Shown in pieces: positions 23,301-35,300 of a stretch of DNA of 64,000 bases. Within the stretch, counting starts at the first letter, position 1, and each line of letters opens with the position of its first letter. The notes beneath the pieces are model-generated. The model searched no databases and was not told where the DNA came from. It saw nothing but the letters and a program-made list of their open reading frames with translations. Both the position numbers and the translations under genes were made by a program. The DNA comes from Climacteris rufus (taxonomy: Eukaryota > Chordata > Aves > Passeriformes > Climacteridae). The stretch spans positions 235,177 through 299,176 of the forward strand of contig VZRZ01002452.1 in assembly GCA_013398175.1 (NCBI GenBank), given 5' to 3'.

Positions 23301-26300
23301 ATGATGACATCGCTGCCCCGTTCCGTTCTGACATCATCGATCCACTTTGTGGTTTGCTGGAAGGAGTTTACATCTATCAGAGAACAGAGGATTTATCACT
23401 GCAGGTGTCCCTCACAGCTCAGCAGGAAAGACATCTGTACTTGGAAAGAAAAGCTTCGTATTCTGTGGAGTCGGCGGAAGAGGGTGATGAAGAATCAGCC
23501 AGTGAAACCCTCAATCTCCCCCACTAAAGGACAAGGAAACTTTGGCATTCATTTCAGGGGGGCAAGTGCTTCATTATAGGTGGGTTCAAAGCCAGGGAGG
23601 GAACTGAGTCCATCTAGAATTTGGTTTGGACAGCAACTAAAATGAAAAGTCTTACCACTGCGTTTCAGTTCCTTATTTTTCAGTTCAGCGTAAAAATATT
23701 TTCTACAGAGAGAGGGGATTAATTTTTTGCACCCTACACTGCTCATGGCTTGTGCACCTACAGAGCTTCCTCTGGTTCCATTGCTTCCCAAAAGTCCTCA
23801 ATCCCAGCTTTGCATTTTGTACACTTTAATCACTTTTTATTTCCTCTAGGGAACCCCAGGGTTACACAGCACACCAGCAGCTCCTGTGGCACTGAACACT
23901 TGCCTTCAAAACTATTTCCAAATCTTTGTACAGAACCAGAAATAGACATTTAACCTCTTCACAGGCACTTCATGCTGCAAGGTAAGAACTGCAGACTGTA
24001 GGGTGCTTGAGAAGTTGCACCCCATAGGGAGAAAGGAGTTGGAGGGAAGCTGCCACAGAGCTCAGCATTTGCCAGTTAGTGACACAAAGAGCATCTGAGC
24101 AGCCAAAGCAGTTTCAGTGCTTAAAAAGGGGAGGGGGGGCTCTGCAGCAGTTCTTGAAAAGTATTGATTTTTTTTAATGGCTTCTACTGCAAAGCAATAT
24201 ATTGTGTGCTAGACAGCCAAGACTTGACCACTTGCCAGTGTCTTAATTCTCTTTGCTGCTTGGCAATATTGAATTTGCTGGGTCAGGAGAAATTCAGAGT
24301 TCACGGCTAACCTGTAATTTTAGCTCAAATGAAAAGTGCCATTTTTAACAATTAGAGCTTTTCTAGGTAAAGCCCCTGTTGCTGCTGTAATCTTCCAGTA
24401 TTTATAAATCAAAGGACAAGAACTTATGCATTTATATAGAATTAGGCCATTGCCCTCAGTCAATTCTGGTTTAGAACTGAAATTGTCTGAAGGTTCAGTT
24501 CCCCTAAAACACAATTCCTGCTCTTTGTCAGTCCAGGAGCTGGTGAGTTAAGGGGTGTCTGGGCTGAGGGGAGGGACAGGAGGAGAAGGGTTGAAGAAGC
24601 ACTAATATTTTAGTTGACAAAAATGTACATACCTTAGTAAGGAATGAAAGAGCAATTGTTAAAGGGTGAGGGCTCAGTGGTTAAGTTTTACATATTGCAG
24701 CAGGTGAGAGTGGCTGATCCCAAGGAAATGTGATGTTAATGTGTTCTCCCCGCCAGCCCGTGCCCAGATTGTTTTGGTGGGGGAGGAGAAATGAAGTGGA
24801 GCAAGCTACAAAAAAGTCTCCAGTTTCAGAATTCAGATACCCATGAACACGAAGAGCAAAAGTCACAGGTGATGTCATGATCAAAAGGCAGATGGAAGAG
24901 TGCAACGAGAGCAGGCAGGACTGAAGGACTGAAGAAAATGGGGCAGGGAAGGGTTAAAATGATATTTGTGAGACACTTTACACATTACACCAGCAGCAAC
25001 CACGGGGCTTGCTTCAAACAAGAAAAGAAACCACGTTTTTTTCATGCCAAGATGAAGCCCAAGCAGATGACGTGAGAGGACATGCAAAAGCTAAGCTAGA
25101 GGATGAAAAGGGCAGAGGATTAGAAATGCAGAATTCCCCCCACTCACTTGTGATATCATAAACAACAACTGCAACAGTGGAGTCACGAATGTAGCTAGGA
25201 ATCAAGCTCCTGAACCGCTCTTGACCTGCTGTGTCCCACAATTGCAACCGTACCTAACAAAATCAGTCAAACAAGCAAGAAAAACAAGAAAAAAAAAGGT
25301 CAAAGGCAGTGCAAAATACCTACTTGTGATATCGTAAACTACTACAGCAGCAGCAGAGTCACGGATGTAACTGGGAATGAGGCTACGGAAACGTTCCTGA
25401 CCCGCGGTATCCCACAGCTGCAACCTGATCTGTGGGTGGGAGAAAATGAAAAAAGCCAAACTGCCACTAAAAAGAAAAAGAGTAAAGAAATGGTTTACTT
25501 CCCCCCCCCACCAAAAAAAAAAAAAAAAGCTAAAGAAAAGGGATAAACTCATGCAGGAAGTGCCTGGGGACTGAGAGCAGCGGGACGCTGGCTCCCGACA
25601 GCAATCTCTCCCAAGGGATAACAGCAGCCCCAAACTGGGGGGTGCAGCTAGCTCAGCTTCCAAAAAAAAATACTTCCCTTCCAAAAGGGGAGGAGTAGAA
25701 TGGCTCAGCTTCCAAACTGAGAGGACCAACAAGAAAGCCATGGCTGAAGTGATGCAATCACCAGCCCTGGAGGTGTTCAGAAGTGTGTGGATGTGGCACT
25801 TGGGGATGTGAGTTAGTGCTGGCCTTGGCAGTGCTGGGGAATGGCTGGACTTGGTCCTGGAGGGCTCTGCCAACCTCAGTGATTCTGTGAAATGTTCACC
25901 TGCAGCTATCCCTACACCAGAGTTTCATGCTCTGCTCTCCTTCCTCAGGACTCACACAGGCAACCTCCAGCAGCATGGAGGATGGCTGCTGGTGGAAAAG
26001 CTGGAAAAGCTATTCATGTCAGTTTTTCAAGGATAAAATGCTCCTTAGAACCCTAAACTGCAAAGTAACGTGCACAGAGAGGCTGAATGTCTCTTACCAG
26101 CAAGGTTCTGGAAGAAAAGGCAAGACACACTAAAAGCAACGTGTATGGCAAGGTGTGCAAGAGTCAGGTTGGCCATGGAAAGCATCTCATCCCTCAAGCA
26201 CCTTCCATGCAATCCCATTTCCTGGGGGTTTATCCAGTACAATTTCTTGGGGGTTTATCCAGTACAATTTCTTGGGGGTTTCTCCAACCCCATTCCCTGG

Positions 26301-29300
26301 GGGTTTCTCCAACCCCACTCCTTGGGCGTTTCTCCAACCACATTCCCTGGGGGTTTCTCTAATCCCATTCCCTGGGGGTTTCTCCAACCCCATAAGCTTC
26401 TGCAGCACTGCAGTTTTGTTTCTGCAAATAGCTCCACGGCTGAATTTCTTAATTAAGAATCTGAGCTCATTTTAACCCACAGGTTTGCTTGCACAGAGGA
26501 GTGATTTCATTTCAGGAGCTAAAAATGCACCAAGCTATGAAACAAGTATCATTTATGAACTCATCAGAGGCCCTGTTTTTTTAAACAAGGAATATTCAGA
26601 TGGAGCCAGCTATTAAACTGGCCACATCTGGCAATTTGTATTTTACCTTTCTTGTGGCATCAAAAACTGAAGGGCCACCCTTTTCCAAATTTCCATCTCA
26701 AATAATCTGTATCATCTTTCTTCACAGAGGATGACACTAAAGCACCTTGTGCCACTCCCCAATTGCACTTGAGAGCCCTCCTCACATGGAGCAAATGGTG
26801 ATTTCCCACTCCCCACTGCTCTGTCTCCACAGCACTTGTGAGTCTGGAAGCAGCTGGGAGATGAAGGCTCAGCCTGTGCTTCCAAGTGATCTCAGAAGTG
26901 TGGGCTGCCCAAACCCAGATGCTGGTCCTCATTCCTACTGCTCACAGAGAAGTGCAACAAAATCTTACTCACTGTTCGATCCTCCAAGTACATGGTTTTC
27001 GATAAGAAGTCAATGCCAATTGTTGCCTGGAAAGAGATGAGAAAACCAACAGCTCTTAAATAAAATGTCAGAACACCTGCAGTGATTTTCAGGGGAGCAC
27101 CAGCACCTGCAAGAAAAACAGGCTGGGTTTCTTATTTTTAAGATATGGCTTGATGCAATAAGCAATTTGTTTCACATACCTACGAGCACAACAATTTCTT
27201 AAAGCATGAAAGGTTTGCAGCTTAACCTCAGCTCATGCATATTGCCAGTTTAATCCACACATTTCTTTGGGTAGCAGCAGGGTTTTTTATGCATGTGACA
27301 TAAAGTGGCATCCCCCAGCCCAACCAGGATATGTGGGCACACTGCCTTCCTCCCAGCTGCCAAACATCTTCATGGATCTTCACTTTTCCAGGCAGATTAA
27401 GGCAGACACCTACACGACCCCTAACAACTGCTGAAGCCTGGTTCATCCTAAAGCAGCCCCCAAACTTCCAGACACCAGTGGGAGCTTCCTGTAGAACACA
27501 CACCTCCAGCTGCATGGTTTATTCCAGGTGTTTGGGTGTCTGACACAGAACAGCAAGTTCTTTTTGATGAGACAGAGGGAAACAGCTGAATTCCTCTCAT
27601 CCAGCAGCAAGCAAAAGGAATCCAATGCACAGCACGGATTTTATTAAATGGCAGCTTTCTATTTTTAACAGCTGAACATAGAAACCCGTGTTCAAATGAT
27701 AGGTTTCAGAAAAAGATGCATTCAGAATTTGCCAGAAACGTCCAGAACGAGCAAATCGTCCCTGAACTCATCTCCAGCTCCACTTGCCCATGATCAGGGT
27801 GTGGTGGGGCATTAAATACTGGGCTCTGAGGGCTCTCCAGAGAATCCTGGGCATCCAAAAGTGTCTATTTTGGCTTGACACCAACATGCAGTGTGATTTT
27901 GGCCAAATTCCTGGAGCTTTTGTGACTGATTCCGCCTTCCAGCCATAGCACAAGAGGATGTATGGCCCCACCTCAGCCATGACTCCAGGAAAATTGAGGA
28001 TTTGGGATGAATGGCACTGCCCCAAGTCCATTAACACCCAAACTAGGCAGGCAGCACTGATACCTAAATGCAAATTACCTCGAAAGCCCTTAAGGTTTCT
28101 CACTGTTCTAAGTGCCACTCATTCATTTTGCAGTCATTTCATGCATTATATCACACCAGCTTTCCATGGAGACACCACATCATCCTAAAGCACAGAGGGT
28201 CAAAGCTCCTCAAGGAAGAACTAGGACACAAACTCCACAAGGAAAAGGAGCAGACCTGAGAGAAAAATACTGTGGGAAAAGAACCCCCAGACTAAATAAA
28301 AACTGCCTGCACATGTCCATGTAATTACAGTGGGAAGAAGCTGCAGGGATGTTTGCTCCCTTGGGAGCAGGGATGTTTGCTCCAGCCCTCCCACCCATGG
28401 AAACCTGGCTCTTCCCAGAGTTCAGGGACAACTTCCCATCCCCATTTTCCTAGCAGCAGCAAGGAGGAATTACTGAAGAAGCAGGAGAGGAATGACTCAA
28501 TTAAATGAGATTCTTGGGTAGACAGTAAGGAATAGGAGAACCACAACATTTTCCTTTTGTTTTTCTCTATTACCTCTTCCTCCCACCCCTAAAAAAACCT
28601 TCCCAGGGAACAGATTTTTCTCAGTTTGGTGTATTCAGAACATCACCAACTGTAACCAAGTCATGAAACATGTTCTGCTGTGAGGAGACACACTTTATGG
28701 AACTGAAGTACTTTTATATCTTGCCACATTTTGAGCTCAGCCTGGATTCTGGGAGTGGGCAATAGTGACTGTTCCCCTGGACTGGACAATGCTAATCTGA
28801 TTTTGTTCTAAACTTTCTGATTTTTCTTTTTCTTTCTCATATTTTCTATGATTTTCTAGCTTGTTTCAATTTGTTTTTTAGAAGAGCTGGGTGCCTGATA
28901 TGTTATCCACACACAGGGATTAAATCTATGAGAATCTGGCAGAAAATAGTGGGAAAAAGAATCCTGGCAGATTTAACTGCTACTCCCAGGCTGTGCCTTG
29001 GGCATTCCTTTAGAACCACAGCTCATCCTGCTGCAAGCAGGAACTCCTGGAGCAGAATCCAACCTGGAAGTGCCACTCTGGCAAGTGGTTAAAAGATTTT
29101 ATAATTAGGAATTTAATGGTCACTGTTCCACTCTTCCAGAATGATTTTTACTGCAATGGAATTCACAGCAGCAGAGGAGTCTTACACAGGACAATAATGT
29201 GGATTAATTTACCTGGTAGGTGTTGTCAAAGCTGTCATACATGAACCTGGTGATCAAGGAAGTCTTCCCCACTGAAAGAAGAAAAAAATAAAAGGATTCA

Positions 29301-32300
29301 AGGAACAATTTCAGAGCAAGTTTTAAGCAAGTGATTTAAAAATGATTTATTGTGTCCAACAGATTCAGAGTGTGCACTTCAACTTCCTGCAAGGAAAAGA
29401 GAACTTATTTGACTTTACAACTGCAGAGTCACCTTTTTTTCTGTATCACTCCCAAGCATCAGTTTTACTCTTAAATATTTGTAATTTGAGATGAAAATTA
29501 AAATATTTTCATGACTCTGGTTCCTACCAAGTCATTCAGAAATCTTAGCTGAACTAAATTAACAAATGTACAACCCCTACAACTAATTATTAGCAACAAA
29601 AAGTTCTCCTCCTCATACAATGTGGAGTTATGTCACTTTAAAACTCCACCATCCTCACAATAATTATTTTCTATTCCAAAGCCCAACTCATCCTTAATGG
29701 ACTTTTTCCTTCTCCTACAGCTTCACCTGAAGGGATCAGTAAAATACAGAGGAACTGGAACATCTCCACCAGCCTCATTTTGATGTGTACAAATCCCCTT
29801 GTGCTCTCCAAACAAAATTCCAAGGATTTTAGCTCCCTGCCAGGGTGACCATCCAGGGAACAGAGGGATTTAAGGCAAGATTAAGGTGCCTTCCAACCCA
29901 AACCCTTCTATGATTTCTGGGGTGGGGTTTGAGGGGTCTTGTTTGTTTTAAATCTTAACATAAATCTGTCACCAAAATCTCCAGTATCCCAATTAAGCAG
30001 CATTTTTATCTTCAAGTCACTCTGCACTAGGGCTAAACTAACAGAACCCAGGAGACAGCCCTAGAGAGGAGAGATTTTCCCAAGCCAAAGCTTGAATTTT
30101 AAAGCCAAAACTTCCCACGTGAATTTCTAAAGCCAAAACCTGAATTCCCAGGTGAATTTTAAAGCCAAAACTTGAATTCCCATGTGAATTTTAAAGCCAA
30201 AACTTGAATTCCCAGGTGAATTTTAAAGCCAAAACTTGAATTCCCAGGTGAATTTCCCAAGCCAAAACTTGAATTCCCACGTGAATTTTAAAGCCAAAAC
30301 TTGAATTCCCTTCTGACTGACTCCTTGGATGGGGTCTGTCCACAAACTATCAAGCGTGAAAATATTCTGTTTATTCCTGGAGCCTCCCTACCTTCACTCA
30401 TTTCACAAAAAGAGGGGGGAAATAAGGTGCTGCTTGGCTGGTTTATATTTAAATATCTGCTTCAACCAACATTTGGAGAGAGAGGCTTAATGCACTTAGT
30501 TCCCAGAACAGAACAGACCCAGGTTGATGTTGACAGGCACCAGATCAAGTTGGCATTAACACCAACTGCTCACAGTTTTAATTCCATGAATACTGAGGCA
30601 CTGCCATTCCTCCTTTTGAAAAACCCAAACCTGCTCCTTTTAGAAATCCTGGCAGAAATGAAAGCCTCCAGTTGCCACTGTATCTCTAATTTCTGTTCTG
30701 CCTTGCTGGCTGTATGTTGATGGAATTCCCACAAGGCATTAATTTGGGAGTGACTGCAAGCAAGGCGGAAGACAGAAGCAGAATTCAAAATCATCTTGGA
30801 AAACGCCAAAGTGACCTTAGGAGGCAAATGAAGCTCAGCAGGAAGAAGCAGAACAAGGTAAGACACAGAGACAAGAACAATCAGCTGCTTAAAATCCAGA
30901 TGGGAAACAACTGGATAAGTAATCCAAGGGTTACAGCTCAAGGAAGCAGATAAGACATTCAAGATTTCAGCTTTGTTTCATTAAGCAGTTGCTTTGGTTT
31001 TTTGTTTTTTTTTTTTAATCTAGTGAGTTATTTAATCTCTTGGAAAAATTTCCACACACAAGTATGTCAGCAATGCAAAAGCCTTTAGGCCAAAATATTC
31101 CTGGTATGCTGCTGGAACAATTCCAAGCAAAAGGTTAACATTATCCTTGGAGGGACTGAGGTGGGGGAGGAAATGCTGGGAATGGGGTTTGCTGTGGCTG
31201 GAGCAGGGAGGAGGGCTCTGCTGGACACACTCATAGCTGGGCTACAGGAAGTGAGGGGAAATCTCACACAATTCAGGGGCTGAGAAGGAACTTCTTGGCA
31301 AAAATAACAGGCAGCTTGCACAGTTCACACCAACCAACTAAAAGGTGAGGGGCAGAAGTGACAGAGTGCTCAAGAAAAGTGCTCTCCACCAGCTTTTCCC
31401 TCTGCAGAGCAGGATCTCACAGCTGAAAGCCAAGCCCACCCCAGTCTGAGCAGGAAGGGCACAGAGCCGGGAAACTGAGGCAAACAAACCCCAAAATAAC
31501 TTCTTCAGCTGGGCAGTGGGTTTTCCTCCCTGCCTTGGCATGCAGAGCTGTCAGATGTCATTCCACTCCAGGAACTGACATCCAAGGCATCCAAGAATCT
31601 TTTGAAGAGGAGGGAAGCCAAGAAAATAAGTGATTAAGCAAAGAAACCTTTTGTTTCAACACTGCACCTGAATGTCAATTCTGGACATTTTCTGTCATTA
31701 AGAGGCTGAACAACAGCTTCACCAGATGAGCTCTTGGCTCCTTCCAACCTTCTATCCAACAAAAATCCACATCAAACACCTCCTATTCACACAGTTGTGC
31801 CTCAGACACCACTGTTTAAGTGCTGTGATTATAAAATCCAGGAAGGGTTTGGGCTGGAAGGGGCCGTGGAGAACATCTTTCCAATCCCCCTGCCATGGGT
31901 AGGGACACCTCCAGGCTGCTCCAAGCCCTGTCCAGCCTGGCCTTGGACACTTCCAGGGATCCAGGGGCAGCCACAGCTTCTCTGGGCACCCTGTGCCAGG
32001 GCCTCCCCACCCTCCCAGGGAACAATTCCTTCCCAATATCCCATCTGACCCTGCCCTGTGGCAGTGGGAAGCCATTCCCTGTGTCCTGTCCCTCCATCCC
32101 TTGTCCCCAGTTCCTCTCCAGCTCTCCTGGAGCCCCTTTAGGCCCTGCCAGGGGCTCTGAGCTCTCCCTGGAGCCTTCTCCTCTCCAGGGGAGGCCCCCC
32201 AAGCTCTCCCAGCCTGGCTCCACTCCTCTCACCATCTTCTATCCTCTGATTGTCAGTGTACACTTCTGAATGGGTCCAGCTCCAGCAGGAATTTTTAAGC

Positions 32301-35300
32301 TCGGATCTGACTGGCTCAGGTGGTTTTCTTTGGCTCAGTCAGCTCTGGAAGAATCTGGCCCTGGTGGCTCCCATAATGAACTGGCTGCTCACCCCATCCA
32401 CATGAATTCAGGTGGGCTGCAGTGTTTCCTGTGTTCTGGGGCAGGAAGAAGTCAACTGTTCTGATCTATAACATGAGGAAAGTCCTAAAAGGAAAGGTTT
32501 GATCACTGCTTATGCCCAAATATTAACATGGAATTAAAAGCTGGGAAGCTCCTCTCATTGGAATTGCCATGAAGCAGGAGGGGCTGAATTCCAAACCTTC
32601 AGCTCCTCAAGCCCACCTGATAGATGCCCTTTGTCTGGGAGCCTTGAGGCAGTGCCTGGCAGGGATTTGACAGGGAGAATTCAGCTGCAGGATGGGATCA
32701 ATACTGAGCTCCTGCTCCCAGCAGCAGCTGCTGGAGAGACTCCAAGACTTCCATGGGATTCTTGCAGGCTGCTTTTCTCCTGCTTCTGGGGAGATCCCTG
32801 TGCCCAAGGCCAGCCCCCAGGAGGGACACTGAGTGCTGGTGGCTCCCACAGCTCCTCCCATGGAACGGGTGCTCCCTGGTGCTCTAAGGAGGCGCTGGGG
32901 AGGAGGCCACAGAGCCATCAGATAACACAAATCACCTCCCTGCCAGCACAGGATTACAAGGTCACTTCTTGCCAGAGTCTGCAGGAAACAGTCAGGAGGG
33001 ACCTACCAAGGAAAAGTAATTGGGATTGTGCCACTTGGACTGTGGGAGTCACAGGCAGCAGGCCTGACATCCCCTTCTCATCTTCTAAGGCATATCAGGT
33101 TAGAGAGTCACATCTTGTCCAAGGATTCTTCTGCAAGAGTCATATTTAAATCACTGACTTCATCCTAGTGGTTGTTTAGAACTTTCAACGCATTGGCAAT
33201 CAGCAAAAAAAAAAAAACCCAAACAAACCAACAAAGCAAGAAAAAGCAAAGCGAAATAATTTTAAAAGTAATCATCACATCCAGCCTTTTTAACTGGGAA
33301 ATTGCACTTGGCCTCTCCCAGCTCTCAGAGGCAGCCTTGGCTAAGACATCCAACCTGCTGAGAGCCAGAGGGAAAGGCAGGAACATAAGCAAAGCCTCCT
33401 CCTCACATAAGCAGATAAATGGCAGCGTAATCCCAAAATTTCACTTGCCCTTTGCATGACTCCTTTCAGATTTGATTGAAGGATAAGCCCCAGTGACACT
33501 ATAACTTTCTTTCATTGATAAGCTCACCTCAAAATCTTCACTGGAATTATTTTGCTGGGAAAAAAAAAACCAACCCAAGGCACCAAGAAGAAAAGCATTG
33601 CTAAGAACAGTATACTGAATTATGGATGCATCCAAAGCATTTTTAGATTTGTGTTTAAAAAGAAGCCCCAAAAGGAAGGTGCACAGAGTTGACTCAAAAT
33701 GACCTCTGTGAGCCAGTAAGAATATTTTTAGGTATGTCAGTCTCAGCACTGAAAACAGAAATGCTGTATGAAAGTGATTAAAGCAGCTTCTTTAAAAAAT
33801 AATAAAAAACACACATCCTCCTCTGCTCTTCACTGTCAAACTATGGAAATTTCACCTGGTTCCCTCAAAGCCAGAAACAAAACTCATTCATTACCCAGAG
33901 GCACTGACAGAGCCAGCAGACTGCTTTCATCCAAGGAATTCTCAGTCAGGTAAAGTTTATCCACAGTCACAGAGAGGAACTCGGAGGATGGAATCCAGCC
34001 CAGTCCCAGAGAGCAGAGGCAAAAGCCATCATTAAGGAGGTCTCGTCTCCTTGCTCTAATTAAAGGATTTTTTTTCTCCTATTGATTGCCCTCCTGCTCT
34101 ATTGTCAAACCTATCTGATTCTGCCATTTCTTTCCTGATGGGAGATGAGCTCAGACCATCTGAGCCAATTCTTTACATTAATTCCACAATAAATTAAAAA
34201 AAAAACAAAACAAAACAAAACAAAAAAAAACAAAAAAAAAACAGTAAAAAGCCTGCGAAATAGAAACCTTGAAATGCACTCATGGACCCCTCTAAGTTGT
34301 GCAAACAAAAGGGTTCAAAGAGCTTCTTTTAAGATAAATTATTCTAGTTACAGATCTAGGTTGTAAGTTACATTGTTGTCCTGTTAAACAGATGTACTTC
34401 TTTAAGGAGGAATTTAAGATTCTGTTTAGGAAGCTAATGTACAATGTCCAGGGAGTTACAGGGAAAGAAGACCTGGAAAAACATGGAACAGTTTAGATTT
34501 GACTTACATAATTTTTGTAATTAAAGAGATGCTCCATCATTTCCTACCTTAAATAAATTCCATTTCATGCCTCCCAGAGAACAACTCACCCTGACTGGAA
34601 GTGATTCTGGGTTTGAGACTCATTGCAAACAGAACAAACCATGGCAGAGATCAAACAGCCAGGGATCAGGCAATGGAAATTAAAGCACCTCCAACATCAC
34701 AGAGTCCAGCTGCTCCCAAGGACACCACTGACCCACGGCCCCAAGGGTGGCATCCCCATGGCTTTAAATCCTTCCAGGAATGGGGATCCAGCAGCTCTCA
34801 CGGGGCTACAAAAACACACCCTCATGGCCAACCTCAGCCCAAAAATAAGCCAAAGTCCTCCAAGAACTTACACACAGGTTCTGCAGAACCTGCTCCAAAC
34901 CTGCTCCAGTGACAAACAGCCACAAGGACGCTGCTGGCAGCAGTCTGTCCATGATTGCAGGGGAAAGAAGGACAGGCAACACAGCAACCACCTCAGAAAG
35001 AGGGTTTGGCAGTTTATTTGTGGAGGTTTTATGGCATCCTACCTTGAAAAGTAATGTAGAAATGCAGACATAATCAATAACAATGTCAAACAACTGCAGC
35101 TGAACATTTTAGGCCAATGAATCCCTGCCAATCCTTCCTTTCTTTCTGGGTCACCACCACAACAAAGCTTTTATTTTGCCTTGTAATTAAAAGCACTATT
35201 GAAATCTGTTTGATACAGTCCTGGATCAATGTCTTTGGCTTCAGGAATTGCTGGCAGCCTGGAGCTCTCAACTGGAGAATCGCTGGCCTGTACCCACAGA

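Noticed and set aside
23400..23560. Possible extra exon in RAB6A intron 4
   Set aside because: An open frame exists only on the plus strand, with no paired splice sites and no family match.
25202..25873. 223-aa minus-strand open frame containing a Rab switch II segment
   Set aside because: It is exon 4a read together with both flanking introns and part of exon 4b; the true coding units are the two 106-nt exons.
26070..26456. Repetitive peptide-coding frames over the 25-bp minisatellite
   Set aside because: A 25-bp period is not a multiple of three and all frames are open by chance; it is intronic.
30084..30313. Regular 32-bp repeat resembling a CRISPR array
   Set aside because: Units are contiguous with no unique spacers, and the host is a vertebrate; it is a minisatellite.
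31705..31760. Possible CR1 terminus (GATGAGCTCTTGGCTCCTTCCAACC split by mismatches)
   Set aside because: Too short and diverged to separate from chance.
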